Part shown: positions 45,562 to 53,808 of the stretch, piece by piece
How the letters are laid out: every line of letters begins with the position of its first letter
How positions within the stretch are numbered: the first letter of the stretch is position 1
Source: Chryseobacterium gleum
GTDB lineage: Bacteria > Bacteroidota > Bacteroidia > Flavobacteriales_D > Crocinitomicaceae
Length of the DNA stretch: 64,000 nucleotides
Direction of reading: 5' to 3'
Assembly (NCBI GenBank): GCA_945897805.1
Contig: CAMDFX010000004.1
Span: 1-64,000 of the forward strand
Notes under the pieces: generated by a model
Database searches by the model: none
What the model was told of the DNA's origin: nothing
What the model saw: the letters and a program-made list of their open reading frames with translations, nothing else
Made by a program: the position numbers and the translations under genes

Positions 45562-46767
45562 TTATTGCGGTATAATGGTGGTAAATGTTGTTCCTATATT
45601 TTCTTGACTTTCAAAATTAATTGTGCCGTTCATCAGTTCCGCGTATTTGGCGATGATACTCAAACCAAGTCCAGTGCCTTGGATGTGCATGGCATTGTGA
45701 CCGCGAAAAAAGCGTTCGAAAAGATGTTTCTGGTCCTCTTTAGAAATTCCTATTCCATGGTCTTGAACAGAAATTTTGAATTTGGAATCTTCAATACATG
45801 ATTTGATATCTATAATTCCGCCTTCGGGGGAAAATTTAATCGCATTGGAAATCAAATTGAAAAGGATGTTTTTTAACAGCTTTTTATCTAAATTTCCGAT
45901 TGTTTCGCCATCGTGTTTGTATTGAATAATTTGATTGTTAACGGCTAGAAATTCCATTTCAGAGATAATTTCAGAAATAAATGACGGAATGTCTAACATT
46001 TGAGGTAAATTCTCAATTTTGCCCTCTTCCAATTTGCTGACAGATAGGAAATCATTCAAAATATCCGTTAAATTATGAATCGAACTTTTGATTTTCCCTA
46101 CGTGCTTCGCTTGACTTGTTTTGTCATTCTTTTCACCGTATTTGTTGACCAACGAAAGGGAAGTCAACATGGTGGTGAGTGGCGTTCTAAATTCGTGTGA
46201 AGCCATGGAAACAAACCGCGTTTTTAATTCGCTTAATTCGCGCTCTTTTTCAAGTGAATTGTGTAATTCAAGTTTCGTATTTTCCAATTGTTCAATCGCC
46301 TCTTCTAAAATCAAAGTTCTATTTCGTACTTGTTTTTCTAGCTCCACAGAATAATTTTTCAATTTTGATTCAGCTTGTTTTCTGCGCGTGATGTCAATAA
46401 TGAAAGCAATAACGAATTTTTTCTCGTCAGTCGAATAAGGACTCAAACTTATTTCAAGTGGAAACTCTGTGCCGTCTTTTTTCAATCCAAAAAGTTCAAG
46501 ACCGCTTCCCATTGTTCTGGCTTGGGGTGAACGATTGTATTCAGTTCTTTGATGAACATGTTTTTCAGCCAATCGACGAGGAATTAATATCTCTATTTTT
46601 TGACCAATTAGTTCGTCTTTTTCGTAGCCGAAAAGCTTTTCGGCACTTGGATTTACCCTGATGATTTCACTCTCTCCATTTGCCACCAAAATCCCTTCCG
46701 AAGCAAACAGAAAAAGCGCATCTGTACCTTCTTTACTTTCCATATTTATTATTGAAGATATATTCAT
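45562..46767 (-). CDS. Soluble PAS-domain histidine kinase
   Basis: The 401-aa protein has no membrane helix. A PAS domain (about 15-130) contains VNPSAEKLFGYEKDEL, IPRRLAEKHVHQRTEY and KKDGTEFPLEISLSP. A coiled coil (about 130-180) leads to the H box with His191 (MASHEFRTPLT) and the ATPase (NLISNAIKFSPEGG, DHGIGIS, GTGLGLSI). The PAS resembles those of FixL-type kinases, including a His in the helix where FixL binds haem, but haem binding is not proven. Met9 (MESKEG) is an alternative start. It is cotranscribed with the REC-Crp regulator and divergent from the cco cluster. Confidence 0.92.
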   Translation of the reverse strand: MNISSIINMESKEGTDALFLFASEGILVANGESEIIRVNPSAEKLFGYEKDELIGQKIEILIPRRLAEKHVHQRTEYNRSPQARTMGSGLELFGLKKDGTEFPLEISLSPYSTDEKKFVIAFIIDITRRKQAESKLKNYSVELEKQVRNRTLILEEAIEQLENTKLELHNSLEKERELSELKTRFVSMASHEFRTPLTTMLTSLSLVNKYGEKNDKTSQAKHVGKIKSSIHNLTDILNDFLSVSKLEEGKIENLPQMLDIPSFISEIISEMEFLAVNNQIIQYKHDGETIGNLDKKLLKNILFNLISNAIKFSPEGGIIDIKSCIEDSKFKISVQDHGIGISKEDQKHLFERFFRGHNAMHIQGTGLGLSIIAKYAELMNGTINFESQENIGTTFTTIIPQ

Positions 46768-46794
46768 TGCTAATTTAAGGATTTTGCTAAACCG

Positions 46795-46802
46795 CTAAGG
46801 TA
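46795..46802 (-). promoter_or_regulatory. Likely -7 box of the kinase/REC-Crp operon
   Basis: CTAAGGTA on the plus strand reads TACCTTAG on the minus strand, one base off TAnnTTTG, 28 bp upstream of the kinase start. It is supported by lying exactly 36.5 bp from the centre of the dyad at 46825-46838. Confidence 0.5.
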
Positions 46803-46824
46803 ATTTATTGATTTTTCACTAAAA

Positions 46825-46838
46825 ATGACATTTGTCAT
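46825..46838. promoter_or_regulatory. Fnr/Crp-type operator between divergent operons
   Basis: ATGACATTTGTCAT is a perfect inverted repeat (TGA 46826-46828, TCA 46835-46837). Its centre at 46831.5 is 36.5 bp from the end of the leftward -7 box. A weaker rightward box (TATTTTTC, 46862-46869) is 37.5 bp away, so one site may serve both the kinase operon and the rightward gene. Confidence 0.65.
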
Positions 46839-46905
46839 ATTTGCGTTTGAGGACACTCATTTATTTTTCATGTTTAAAGCGTCAATTTTGTCTAAAATTA
46901 GTATC

Positions 46906-47319
46906 ATGGAAATTGAAATAAATAGTTCAAGAATTATCAAAGAAATTCAAGATGAAATCAATCAAAAATTCCCTTATTTAAAACTACAATTTTTTGGTTT
47001 AAGTTCTGTTGCAACCAATTTGTTTTCGAAGGAAAATAGAATTGAATGCAACAGTCAAACCTTAGGCGAACAATATGTTATAAATCATCCTGGTGTTGTA
47101 AATGTCAATGGGAACACGAAAGTAGAAACTTTGGAGAATCAATTTTTAGATGAATTCAACATTCCTGTCCAATTGTACCGAAAATCAGGTAATATATGGT
47201 TGCAAACGATAGAAACCAATCATTGGACACTTTCTGAACAGAATCGTGATGGTGAAGGAATGGATAGAATTGTTGAAGAGCCGAAAGAAGATTTTGATCA
47301 ATTTAGGGAGCAGCGGTAG
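46906..47319 (+). CDS. Conserved protein of unknown function, paralogue of 11747-12118
   Basis: The 137-aa soluble protein aligns along its length with the product of 11747-12118: MEIEIN at the start, FPYLKLQFF (about 22-30), VQLYRKSGNIWLQT and HWTLSEQN. It has an additional acidic tail (EEPKEDFDQF). No known domain was recognised. It is the first gene after the divergent Fnr-like operator and lies 49 bp before the copper ATPase gene. The start at 46906 is chosen because the longer frame from 46825 begins inside the operator. Both copies sit in predicted low-oxygen operons. Confidence 0.8.
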   Translation: MEIEINSSRIIKEIQDEINQKFPYLKLQFFGLSSVATNLFSKENRIECNSQTLGEQYVINHPGVVNVNGNTKVETLENQFLDEFNIPVQLYRKSGNIWLQTIETNHWTLSEQNRDGEGMDRIVEEPKEDFDQFREQR

Positions 47320-47368
47320 TTTTTTGATTGATAAAAGGCATCTGAAAGTTTGATATATCTGCCTAAAA

Positions 47369-49783
47369 ATGGAGTTTAAAGAATATAAAATAAACGCAGC
47401 GCCAAAGGTATCATGTTATCATTGTGGTGAAAGTTGTCAATCTGAAATTGTTCATTTTGATGCAAAGGAATTTTGCTGTGCTGGTTGCAAAACGGTATAC
47501 GATTTACTGAAGGAAAACAGCATGTGCACTTATTACAACATGAATGAAAACCCAGGTATTTCGCAGGGAAAATTCATCCATTCTGTAAAATTTGATTATC
47601 TTGACAATGAGAATATCAGCAGTAAATTGGTGCTTTTCTCAGACGAAAATCAAGTGCATATCACTTTTTTTATTCCCAAGATACATTGTAGTTCGTGTAT
47701 TTGGTTATTGGAAAATTTGCACCGTTTGAATCCAGGAATTGTTAGTTCAAATGTCAATTTTTTGAGGAAAGAAGCCACGATGATTTTTAATCCTAAATTG
47801 GTTAAACTATCAGAAGTTGCCACGTTGATGGGATATATTGGCTATGAACCGTTGATAAATCTGAATGATTTAGAAGAAAAAGTCGAGAAGAAAACCAACA
47901 ATAATCAGGTATTAAAGATTGGTTTGGCGGGCTTTTGTTTTGGTAACATTATGATGCTCAGTTTTCCGGAATATTTTGCGTTTGGAAATTTCTATGATCA
48001 GAAAAATCTCAGTCACTTTTTTGCCTATTTGAATTTGTGCTTAGCACTGCCCGTTTTTTTTTACAGCGCTTCAGAATTTTTTGTTTCTGCGTGGAGAAGT
48101 CTACGCTATAGGTATTTGAATATTGATGCACCTATTTCCTTGGCGATTTTGGTGACTTTTTCGCGAAGTATTTATGAAATTTTGAGTCAAACGGGCCCAG
48201 GTTATATGGACTCAATGTCAGGAATTGTATTTTTCATGCTGCTCGGACGCTATTTCCAAACGAGAACTTACGAGACACTTTCATTTGAAAGAGATTATAA
48301 ATCGTATTTTCCTGTGGGTGTGACCGTGAAAAAAGAAAATGGGAGGGAGGTCAACATACCCGTTTCAGAATTGAAAAAAGGCGATCGCATTTTGATAAGA
48401 AATAACGAATTGATTCCATCGGATTCCATATTGATGAGTATTCAAGCGCACATTGATTACAGTTTTATCACTGGAGAATCTGCGCCAGTGAAAAAAGTTG
48501 CAGGAGAATTGATTTATGCGGGTGGAAAACAATTGGATGGCGCGGTTGAATTGGAAGTAATTAATTCAACTTCTCAAAGTTATTTAACGCAATTGTGGAA
48601 CCGAGATCAGGCGGAAGCGATAATTTCAGCGAACCAAACATTTGTCGATAAAATCAATAAGTATTTCACCTTCGTTGTGCTCTCAACAGCCATTTTTGCT
48701 GGCGTTTTTTGGTTGGTTAACGATAGTTCCAAAGCATTGAATGCACTAACATCAGTTTTAATTGTTGCTTGTCCCTGCGGATTATTACTGACTACTACTT
48801 TTGCCAATGGAAATATTTTGAGAATATTGGGACGAAACAAATTTTACCTCAAAAATGCAGGTGTCATTGATAATTTAGCCAAAGCGGATACAATTATTTT
48901 TGATAAAACAGGCACGATAACAAATGGATCTGCGGTTGAATTTGTTGGGCCAAGATTGTCAGAAACGATAAAGAATGCAATTTCTTCCTTGGCTGCGCAA
49001 TCTTCGCATCCTTTGAGCAGGATTATTTATGAGAACTTTTCAAGCAACAAAAAACTTGAAGTCAATGAATTTAAAGAATTGCCAGGAAAAGGAATCCTAG
49101 GAATTGTGAGAGGGAAAAACATAATTTTAGGTTCAGAGTTTTTGATAACCGGCAGTGAAAAGTCAAGCAACAATTTTTCAACCAAGGTTTTTTTAATGAT
49201 AGATGGAAATGTAATCGGTTACTTCAATTTTAAAAATGCCTATCGACCAGGATTGAATCAATTGGTCAACTCTTTGAAAAAGGATTTTGATTTGAAATTA
49301 CTTTCGGGAGACAACGATGCAGAAAAAGAGAATTTAGAAATTATTTTTGGAGAAAACGCAACTTTACTTTTCAATCAAAAGCCAGATGATAAAATGCAAT
49401 TTGTGCAAAATTTGCGCAAGCGAAATCGTCAAGTAATTATGATTGGCGACGGATTGAATGATGCGGGTGCACTTCAGCAAAGTAATATTGGCATTGCAGT
49501 TTCGGATGACACCAATAATTTCTCCCCAGCATGCGATGCGATTTTGGATGGAAGTTCATTTGACAAAATTCCAGCCTTTATTCAATTGGCGAAATCTGGT
49601 AAAAAAGTGATTATCGCCACTTTCATAATTTCTCTGATTTACAACATTGTGGGATTGACTTTCGCTGTTCAGGGAATTCTTTCGCCTGTTGTGGCAGCGA
49701 TATTGATGCCCGCCAGTTCGATTTCTATTGTATTGCTGACTACATTTTCAACGAGTTTGATAGCAAGATTCAAAAAACTTTAA
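47369..49783 (+). CDS. ccoI: Heavy-metal P1B-type ATPase for cbb3 oxidase assembly
   Basis: The 804-aa copper-transporting ATPase (CcoI/FixI type) supplies copper for the CuB centre of cbb3 oxidase. The N terminus has a cysteine-rich element (CYHCGESC, FCCAGC, about 16-40), then a metal-binding CSSC (107-110). Eight membrane helices follow, with the ion-binding CPC in VACPCGLL, the phosphorylation motif FDKTGTIT, and the hinge GDGLNDAGAL. It is the first cco gene, upstream of ccoS and ccoNO, as is usual for Bacteroidota. It is probably transcribed with the 46906 gene. Confidence 0.94.
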   Translation: MEFKEYKINAAPKVSCYHCGESCQSEIVHFDAKEFCCAGCKTVYDLLKENSMCTYYNMNENPGISQGKFIHSVKFDYLDNENISSKLVLFSDENQVHITFFIPKIHCSSCIWLLENLHRLNPGIVSSNVNFLRKEATMIFNPKLVKLSEVATLMGYIGYEPLINLNDLEEKVEKKTNNNQVLKIGLAGFCFGNIMMLSFPEYFAFGNFYDQKNLSHFFAYLNLCLALPVFFYSASEFFVSAWRSLRYRYLNIDAPISLAILVTFSRSIYEILSQTGPGYMDSMSGIVFFMLLGRYFQTRTYETLSFERDYKSYFPVGVTVKKENGREVNIPVSELKKGDRILIRNNELIPSDSILMSIQAHIDYSFITGESAPVKKVAGELIYAGGKQLDGAVELEVINSTSQSYLTQLWNRDQAEAIISANQTFVDKINKYFTFVVLSTAIFAGVFWLVNDSSKALNALTSVLIVACPCGLLLTTTFANGNILRILGRNKFYLKNAGVIDNLAKADTIIFDKTGTITNGSAVEFVGPRLSETIKNAISSLAAQSSHPLSRIIYENFSSNKKLEVNEFKELPGKGILGIVRGKNIILGSEFLITGSEKSSNNFSTKVFLMIDGNVIGYFNFKNAYRPGLNQLVNSLKKDFDLKLLSGDNDAEKENLEIIFGENATLLFNQKPDDKMQFVQNLRKRNRQVIMIGDGLNDAGALQQSNIGIAVSDDTNNFSPACDAILDGSSFDKIPAFIQLAKSGKKVIIATFIISLIYNIVGLTFAVQGILSPVVAAILMPASSISIVLLTTFSTSLIARFKKL

Positions 49784-49932
49784 TCTTTTTTTAGCTTGAA
49801 TTTGAAAGTCAAATTTATTTGATTTTAGCGTTCGAATTGCCTATAAAATAGACAAATAGTGACAATTTAATTCAAATCCCCAAACGTTAAAACATTGCTT
49901 ATCAGCCGGTTTTTTGAAGGCTAAATCAAAAA

Positions 49933-49946
49933 CTGATCAAAGTCAT
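49933..49946. promoter_or_regulatory. Second (distal) Fnr/Crp-type operator upstream of ccoS
   Basis: CTGATCAAAGTCAT fits TGA-N6-TCA (TGA 49934-49936, TCA 49943-49945). Its centre at 49939.5 is 22 bp upstream of the proximal site, about two helical turns, so both would lie on the same face of the DNA. Confidence 0.5.
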
Positions 49947-49954
49947 TTTGGTTC

Positions 49955-49968
49955 CTGATGGCACTCAT
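49955..49968. promoter_or_regulatory. Proximal Fnr/Crp-type operator upstream of ccoS
   Basis: CTGATGGCACTCAT fits TGA-N6-TCA (TGA 49956-49958, TCA 49965-49967). Its centre at 49961.5 is exactly 36.5 bp from the end of the perfect -7 box, as at the other two promoters. Confidence 0.6.
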
Positions 49969-49990
49969 GCTTCATCCAGCCAATCAGAGA

Positions 49991-49998
49991 TAGCTTTG
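49991..49998 (+). promoter_or_regulatory. -7 box of the ccoS-ccoNOQP operon
   Basis: TAGCTTTG is a perfect TAnnTTTG match 18 bp before the ccoS start. It predicts a transcript start near 50003, which excludes the longer reading frame start at 49948. Confidence 0.6.
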
Positions 49999-50016
49999 TC
50001 AGGTAAAACAAGAAAA

Positions 50017-50187
50017 ATGAGTGCATTATTCGTCTTAATCGGAATTAGTTTAATCGTCGCATCGGGTTTTTTAATCGCTTTTTTATGGGCAATGAGAAAA
50101 GGTCAATACGATGATGATTACACGCCTTCGGTCCGTATTCTTTTTGAAAATGAGGTCGTTGCTAAAAATGAAATAAATAATAAATAA
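50017..50187 (+). CDS. ccoS: cbb3-type cytochrome oxidase assembly protein CcoS
   Basis: The 56-aa protein starts MSALFVLIGISLIVASGF, a single N-terminal transmembrane helix, followed by FLWAMRKGQYDDDYTPSVRIL. The WA...GQ(Y/F)DD pattern is typical of CcoS, needed for cofactor insertion into cbb3 oxidase. The start at 50017 is chosen from family length and because the promoter lies between it and the upstream in-frame Met. It is 10 bp before ccoNO. Confidence 0.92.
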   Translation: MSALFVLIGISLIVASGFLIAFLWAMRKGQYDDDYTPSVRILFENEVVAKNEINNK

Positions 50188-50196
50188 TCTGTACTT

Positions 50197-52314
50197 ATGG
50201 AAGTAGAAAAATTTTCCTATGACAACAAAATTGTAAAGCAGTTTACCTATGCCACCATTGTTTGGGGATTGATTGGGATGACAGTCGGACTCTGGGTTGC
50301 GCTTCAGCTTGTTTTTCCCGTGCTGAATTTAACCAATTATACAACCTTTGGCAGATTAAGACCATTGCATACCAATGCAGTGATTTTTGCATTTGTAGGC
50401 AACGGGATTTTTATGGGTGTTTATTATTCGTTGCAGCGTTTGTGTAAAGCCCGAATGTTTAGTGATACTTTGAGTAAAATCCACTTTTGGGGATGGCAAT
50501 TGATCATTGTTGCTGCTGCTTTAACTTTGCCATTTGGTTATACAACAGGAAAAGAATATGCTGAATTGGAATGGCCCATTGACATTGCAATCACTTTGAT
50601 ATGGGTTGTTTTCGGTTGGAATATGTTCGGAACAATTATCAAAAGAAGAGAAAGACACTTGTATGTTGCTATCTGGTTTTACATTGCAACTTTCGTAACA
50701 GTGGCTGTTTTGCACATTGTTAACTCATTTGAACTTCCTGTAAGTTTATTGAAAAGTTATTCTTGGTATGCAGGCGTGCAAGATGCGCTTGTTCAATGGT
50801 GGTATGGCCACAATGCAGTTGCATTTTTCTTGACGACGCCTTATTTGGGTTTGATGTATTACTTTATTCCAAAAGTGGCAAATCGACCTGTTTATTCATA
50901 TAGACTTTCAATTATTCACTTTTGGGCATTGATTTTCTTATACATCTGGGCAGGCCCTCACCACCTTTTATATACCTCTTTGCCAGATTGGGCTCAATCC
51001 TTGGGCGTAGTTTTCTCAATCATGTTAATTGCTCCATCTTGGGGGGGGATGATCAATGGTTTGCTCACATTAAGAGGCGCTTGGGATAAAGTGCGAGAAG
51101 ATGTAGTTTTGAAATTCTTGGTTGTTGCCATTACAGCCTATGGTATGGCGACTTTCGAAGGACCTATGTTGTCATTGAAAAATGTAAATGCGATTGCACA
51201 TTTTACGGATTGGATTGTTGCGCACGTGCATGTTGGAGCGCTTGGTTGGAATGGATTCTTGACATTTGGAATTATCTATTGGCTGATTCCAAGAATATTT
51301 AAAACGGAATTGTATTCTAAAAAATTGGCCAATTGGCACTTTTGGTTGGGAACATTGGGGATTCTATTCTACGCCATTCCAATGTATTGGGCTGGTTTCA
51401 TGCAGAGTTTGATGTGGAAAGAGTTCACAGAGGAAGGAATGTTGAGATATCCAAACTTTCTGGAAACAGTAATTCAAATCAAACCGATGTACGCTGCACG
51501 TTCTTTAGGTGGCGCCTTATATTTAGGTGGTTTCATTTTGATGGCATACAATATTGTGAAAACCGTAAAAATGGGATCTTTTGTTGCCAATGAAGATGCA
51601 GAGGCAGCGCCGCTACCTAAAAAATACGAAAAACACACTGGCGAACATTGGCACAGATGGATTGAGCGTAAACCAATTCAAATGTTGGTTGTAAGTTTGG
51701 TTGTGATTCTCATTGGAGGTGCAATTGAAATGATCCCCACATTTTTGGTGCAATCAAATGTTCCAACGATATCTAGTGTAAAACCTTATACACCGCTTGA
51801 ATTGCAAGGACGAGATTTATATATAAAAGAGGGCTGTTACACTTGTCACTCACAAATGGTTCGACCATTTAGATCTGAGACAGCGCGCTACGGTGAATAT
51901 TCCAAAGCGGGCGAATTTGTGTATGATCACCCATTCCAGTGGGGTTCAAAAAGAACTGGTCCAGATTTGCATAGAGAGGGAGGAAAATATCCTGATTCTT
52001 GGCACTATAACCACATGTTAGACCCTACAAGCATGTCGCCAAGTTCAATCATGCCCTCGTATTCATGGATGTTGGACGACGATATTGACACAAGTTCAAC
52101 GCCAGCAAAAATTAGAGCAATGATCACATTAGGAGTTCCTTATCCAAAAGGATATGATAAAATTGCGAACAAAGATTTGATGGAGCAAGCGAATAAAATT
52201 GCGGCCAATTTGAAAAAAGACGGAATTGAGACTTACCCCAATAAGGAAATTGTTGCAATGATTGCTTATTTGCAGAGAATCGGAACAGATATTAAAGGCA
52301 AATCTAAAAAATAA
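50197..52314 (+). CDS. ccoNO: cbb3-type cytochrome c oxidase, fused subunits I and II (CcoN-CcoO)
   Basis: The 705-aa fusion has the CcoN haem-copper core (about 1-460; 12 helices) with haem and CuB histidines in RPLHTNAV, WWYGHNAV, AGPHHLLYT and FTDWIVAHVHVGALGWNGF. The CcoO part (about 490-705) is a membrane-anchored cytochrome c: GRDLYIKEGCYTCHSQM supplies the CxxCH haem site and IMPSYSWM an axial Met. cbb3 is a high-affinity proton-pumping terminal oxidase used at low oxygen. The N-O fusion is usual in Bacteroidota. Confidence 0.95.
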   Translation: MEVEKFSYDNKIVKQFTYATIVWGLIGMTVGLWVALQLVFPVLNLTNYTTFGRLRPLHTNAVIFAFVGNGIFMGVYYSLQRLCKARMFSDTLSKIHFWGWQLIIVAAALTLPFGYTTGKEYAELEWPIDIAITLIWVVFGWNMFGTIIKRRERHLYVAIWFYIATFVTVAVLHIVNSFELPVSLLKSYSWYAGVQDALVQWWYGHNAVAFFLTTPYLGLMYYFIPKVANRPVYSYRLSIIHFWALIFLYIWAGPHHLLYTSLPDWAQSLGVVFSIMLIAPSWGGMINGLLTLRGAWDKVREDVVLKFLVVAITAYGMATFEGPMLSLKNVNAIAHFTDWIVAHVHVGALGWNGFLTFGIIYWLIPRIFKTELYSKKLANWHFWLGTLGILFYAIPMYWAGFMQSLMWKEFTEEGMLRYPNFLETVIQIKPMYAARSLGGALYLGGFILMAYNIVKTVKMGSFVANEDAEAAPLPKKYEKHTGEHWHRWIERKPIQMLVVSLVVILIGGAIEMIPTFLVQSNVPTISSVKPYTPLELQGRDLYIKEGCYTCHSQMVRPFRSETARYGEYSKAGEFVYDHPFQWGSKRTGPDLHREGGKYPDSWHYNHMLDPTSMSPSSIMPSYSWMLDDDIDTSSTPAKIRAMITLGVPYPKGYDKIANKDLMEQANKIAANLKKDGIETYPNKEIVAMIAYLQRIGTDIKGKSKK

Positions 52315-52319
52315 CGAAC

Positions 52320-52490
52320 ATGAAATTTATCAATTATTTGGAATCCATCTCAGGGATAGCAATTTTCCCTATGATTTCGCTCTTTATTTTTTTCACATTC
52401 TTCACCCTTTTGATTTTGTATGTTATCAAAGCAGATAAAAATCACATCACAGAATTGGAGAATTTGCCACTTGATAAAGAAGAAAATTAA
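52320..52490 (+). CDS. ccoQ: CcoQ-like small subunit
   Basis: The 56-aa protein starts MKFINYLESISGIAIFPMIS. It has one membrane helix (about 13-36) followed by a charged tail (KADKNHITELENLPLDKEEN). Position between ccoNO and ccoP, length and topology fit CcoQ, which stabilises the oxidase complex. CcoQ sequences are poorly conserved, so the call rests mainly on context. Confidence 0.8.
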   Translation: MKFINYLESISGIAIFPMISLFIFFTFFTLLILYVIKADKNHITELENLPLDKEEN

Positions 52491-52510
52491 TAATTACAAT
52501 CATTCATACT

Positions 52511-53728
52511 ATGGAAATTAATTCTGTAAAAATTAAAAAGTCAGTAGGAGAGAAGTTGAAAAGCATTTTATTCTTGCCCTTACTGATGGGCTTTAATAGT
52601 AATATGTTTGCCCAAGGAGCAATAGAAAAACCAAAAGAACATTCAATCTTTTCAAATCCAATGTTTGTTGCAATGCTAAGCGTGGTGATTTTATTATTGA
52701 TTGTGATTGTGATTTTTGCCGATGTTGCGAAAGCTGCCATTCGAAATAAATCAGAACAAGAGAAAAAAGTGGCAGGAGAAAATAATTCTATCCTTGTGAA
52801 AGCAATTTCAGTCATTGTGATGCTTGGCGCTTTCTCTTCAAATATATTTGCGCAAGATCCTGCAATAGTTGCAAATTCAGCCGTTCAAACTATTTCTAGT
52901 GAGCCAGTTTCAATAGGTTATTGGGGAATGGATGCGCTGACTTTCTTTTCTATGCTGACTATCATTTGTTTCGAGATTTTCGTCGCTTGGAGATTGTATA
53001 TCGTTGCGCTTCAGCAATTAGGTGCTGCTCAAAGAAAAAAGATGGCTGCAGCTTCAAAGAAAAAAATAAAGTTTATTCAGCCTTCGTTGATCGATAAGTT
53101 AAACGCTTCCGTTTCGATTGAAAAAGAAGGTGACATCATGTTGGATCATGATTATGATGGAATCAAAGAATTAGACAATAATTTACCTCCATGGTGGATT
53201 TATGGCTTTTATTTTACCATCATTTTTTCAATCGTTTATTTGTTCCACTTCCATGTTACACATTCAGGAAAACTGCAATTGGCAGAATACAATGAGCAAA
53301 TCGAGCAGGGAAAACGAGATGTGGAATCTTACCGCAAAAAAGCGGCCAACTTGGTTGATGAAAATAATGCCACTTTATTAACTGATCGCGCTTCTTTGGC
53401 TTCTGGAAAATCAACATTTTCAGCAAACTGTGCAGCCTGTCATGGCGAGAAAGGAGAAGGGGGTGTTGGACCAAACTTGACTGACGATTTTTGGATTCAC
53501 GAAGGTGACATCAAAGACATTTTTAAAACGCTCAAATATGGTTATCCTGAAAAAGGAATGAAATCATGGGAACAAGATTTAGGCGCACGTCAAATCCATG
53601 AAGTAGCGAGTTATGTGAAATCTTTAAAAGGAACAAATCCAGCCAATGCGAAAGAAAAAGAAGGTGAATTATACATTGAAAAAAGCTCAAAAGTAGAAAC
53701 TGAAGATACCACAAAAACTGTTAAGTAA
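52511..53728 (+). CDS. ccoP: cbb3-type cytochrome c oxidase subunit III, extended N terminus
   Basis: The 405-aa protein carries the conserved CcoP anchor (DHDYDGIKELDNNLPPWW, then a helix at about 230-248) and one cytochrome c domain with CAACH at 307-311. Many CcoP proteins have two haem domains; one is usual in Bacteroidota. The N-terminal 190 residues are unusual: two segments each end in a similar hydrophobic plus (N/S)SN(M/I)FAQ stretch (about 20-35 and 100-115), as if the leader region were duplicated. Both could be signal-like or membrane segments. It delivers electrons to CcoNO. Confidence 0.88.
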   Translation: MEINSVKIKKSVGEKLKSILFLPLLMGFNSNMFAQGAIEKPKEHSIFSNPMFVAMLSVVILLLIVIVIFADVAKAAIRNKSEQEKKVAGENNSILVKAISVIVMLGAFSSNIFAQDPAIVANSAVQTISSEPVSIGYWGMDALTFFSMLTIICFEIFVAWRLYIVALQQLGAAQRKKMAAASKKKIKFIQPSLIDKLNASVSIEKEGDIMLDHDYDGIKELDNNLPPWWIYGFYFTIIFSIVYLFHFHVTHSGKLQLAEYNEQIEQGKRDVESYRKKAANLVDENNATLLTDRASLASGKSTFSANCAACHGEKGEGGVGPNLTDDFWIHEGDIKDIFKTLKYGYPEKGMKSWEQDLGARQIHEVASYVKSLKGTNPANAKEKEGELYIEKSSKVETEDTTKTVK

Positions 53729-53730
53729 AA

Positions 53731-53744
53731 CTGACAGTTTTCAG
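53731..53744. promoter_or_regulatory. Possible Fnr/Crp-type operator upstream of ccoG
   Basis: CTGACAGTTTTCAG is a TGA-N6-TCA dyad (centre 53737.5), starting 3 bp after the ccoP stop. A weak -7-like TAGCGTTA ends 36.5 bp downstream (53767-53774), the same spacing as the other sites, but it matches the consensus in only four of six bases. Confidence 0.35.
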
Positions 53745-53808
53745 TCTAAAATTACCACATATATTATAGCGTTAACTCAGATTTAGACAAAAAGTAATTC
53801 ATTTCAAA

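Noticed and set aside
45562-46767. PAS kinase called as FixL
   Set aside because: A His at the haem-binding helix is common in many PAS domains; the surrounding FixL-specific residues are not clearly present.
46825-46905. Longer start for the small protein before ccoI
   Set aside because: It starts within the dyad operator, and only the shorter form aligns with the paralogue.
49948-50016. Longer start for ccoS
   Set aside because: The predicted promoter lies between this Met and the family-typical start, and the added residues are not conserved in CcoS.
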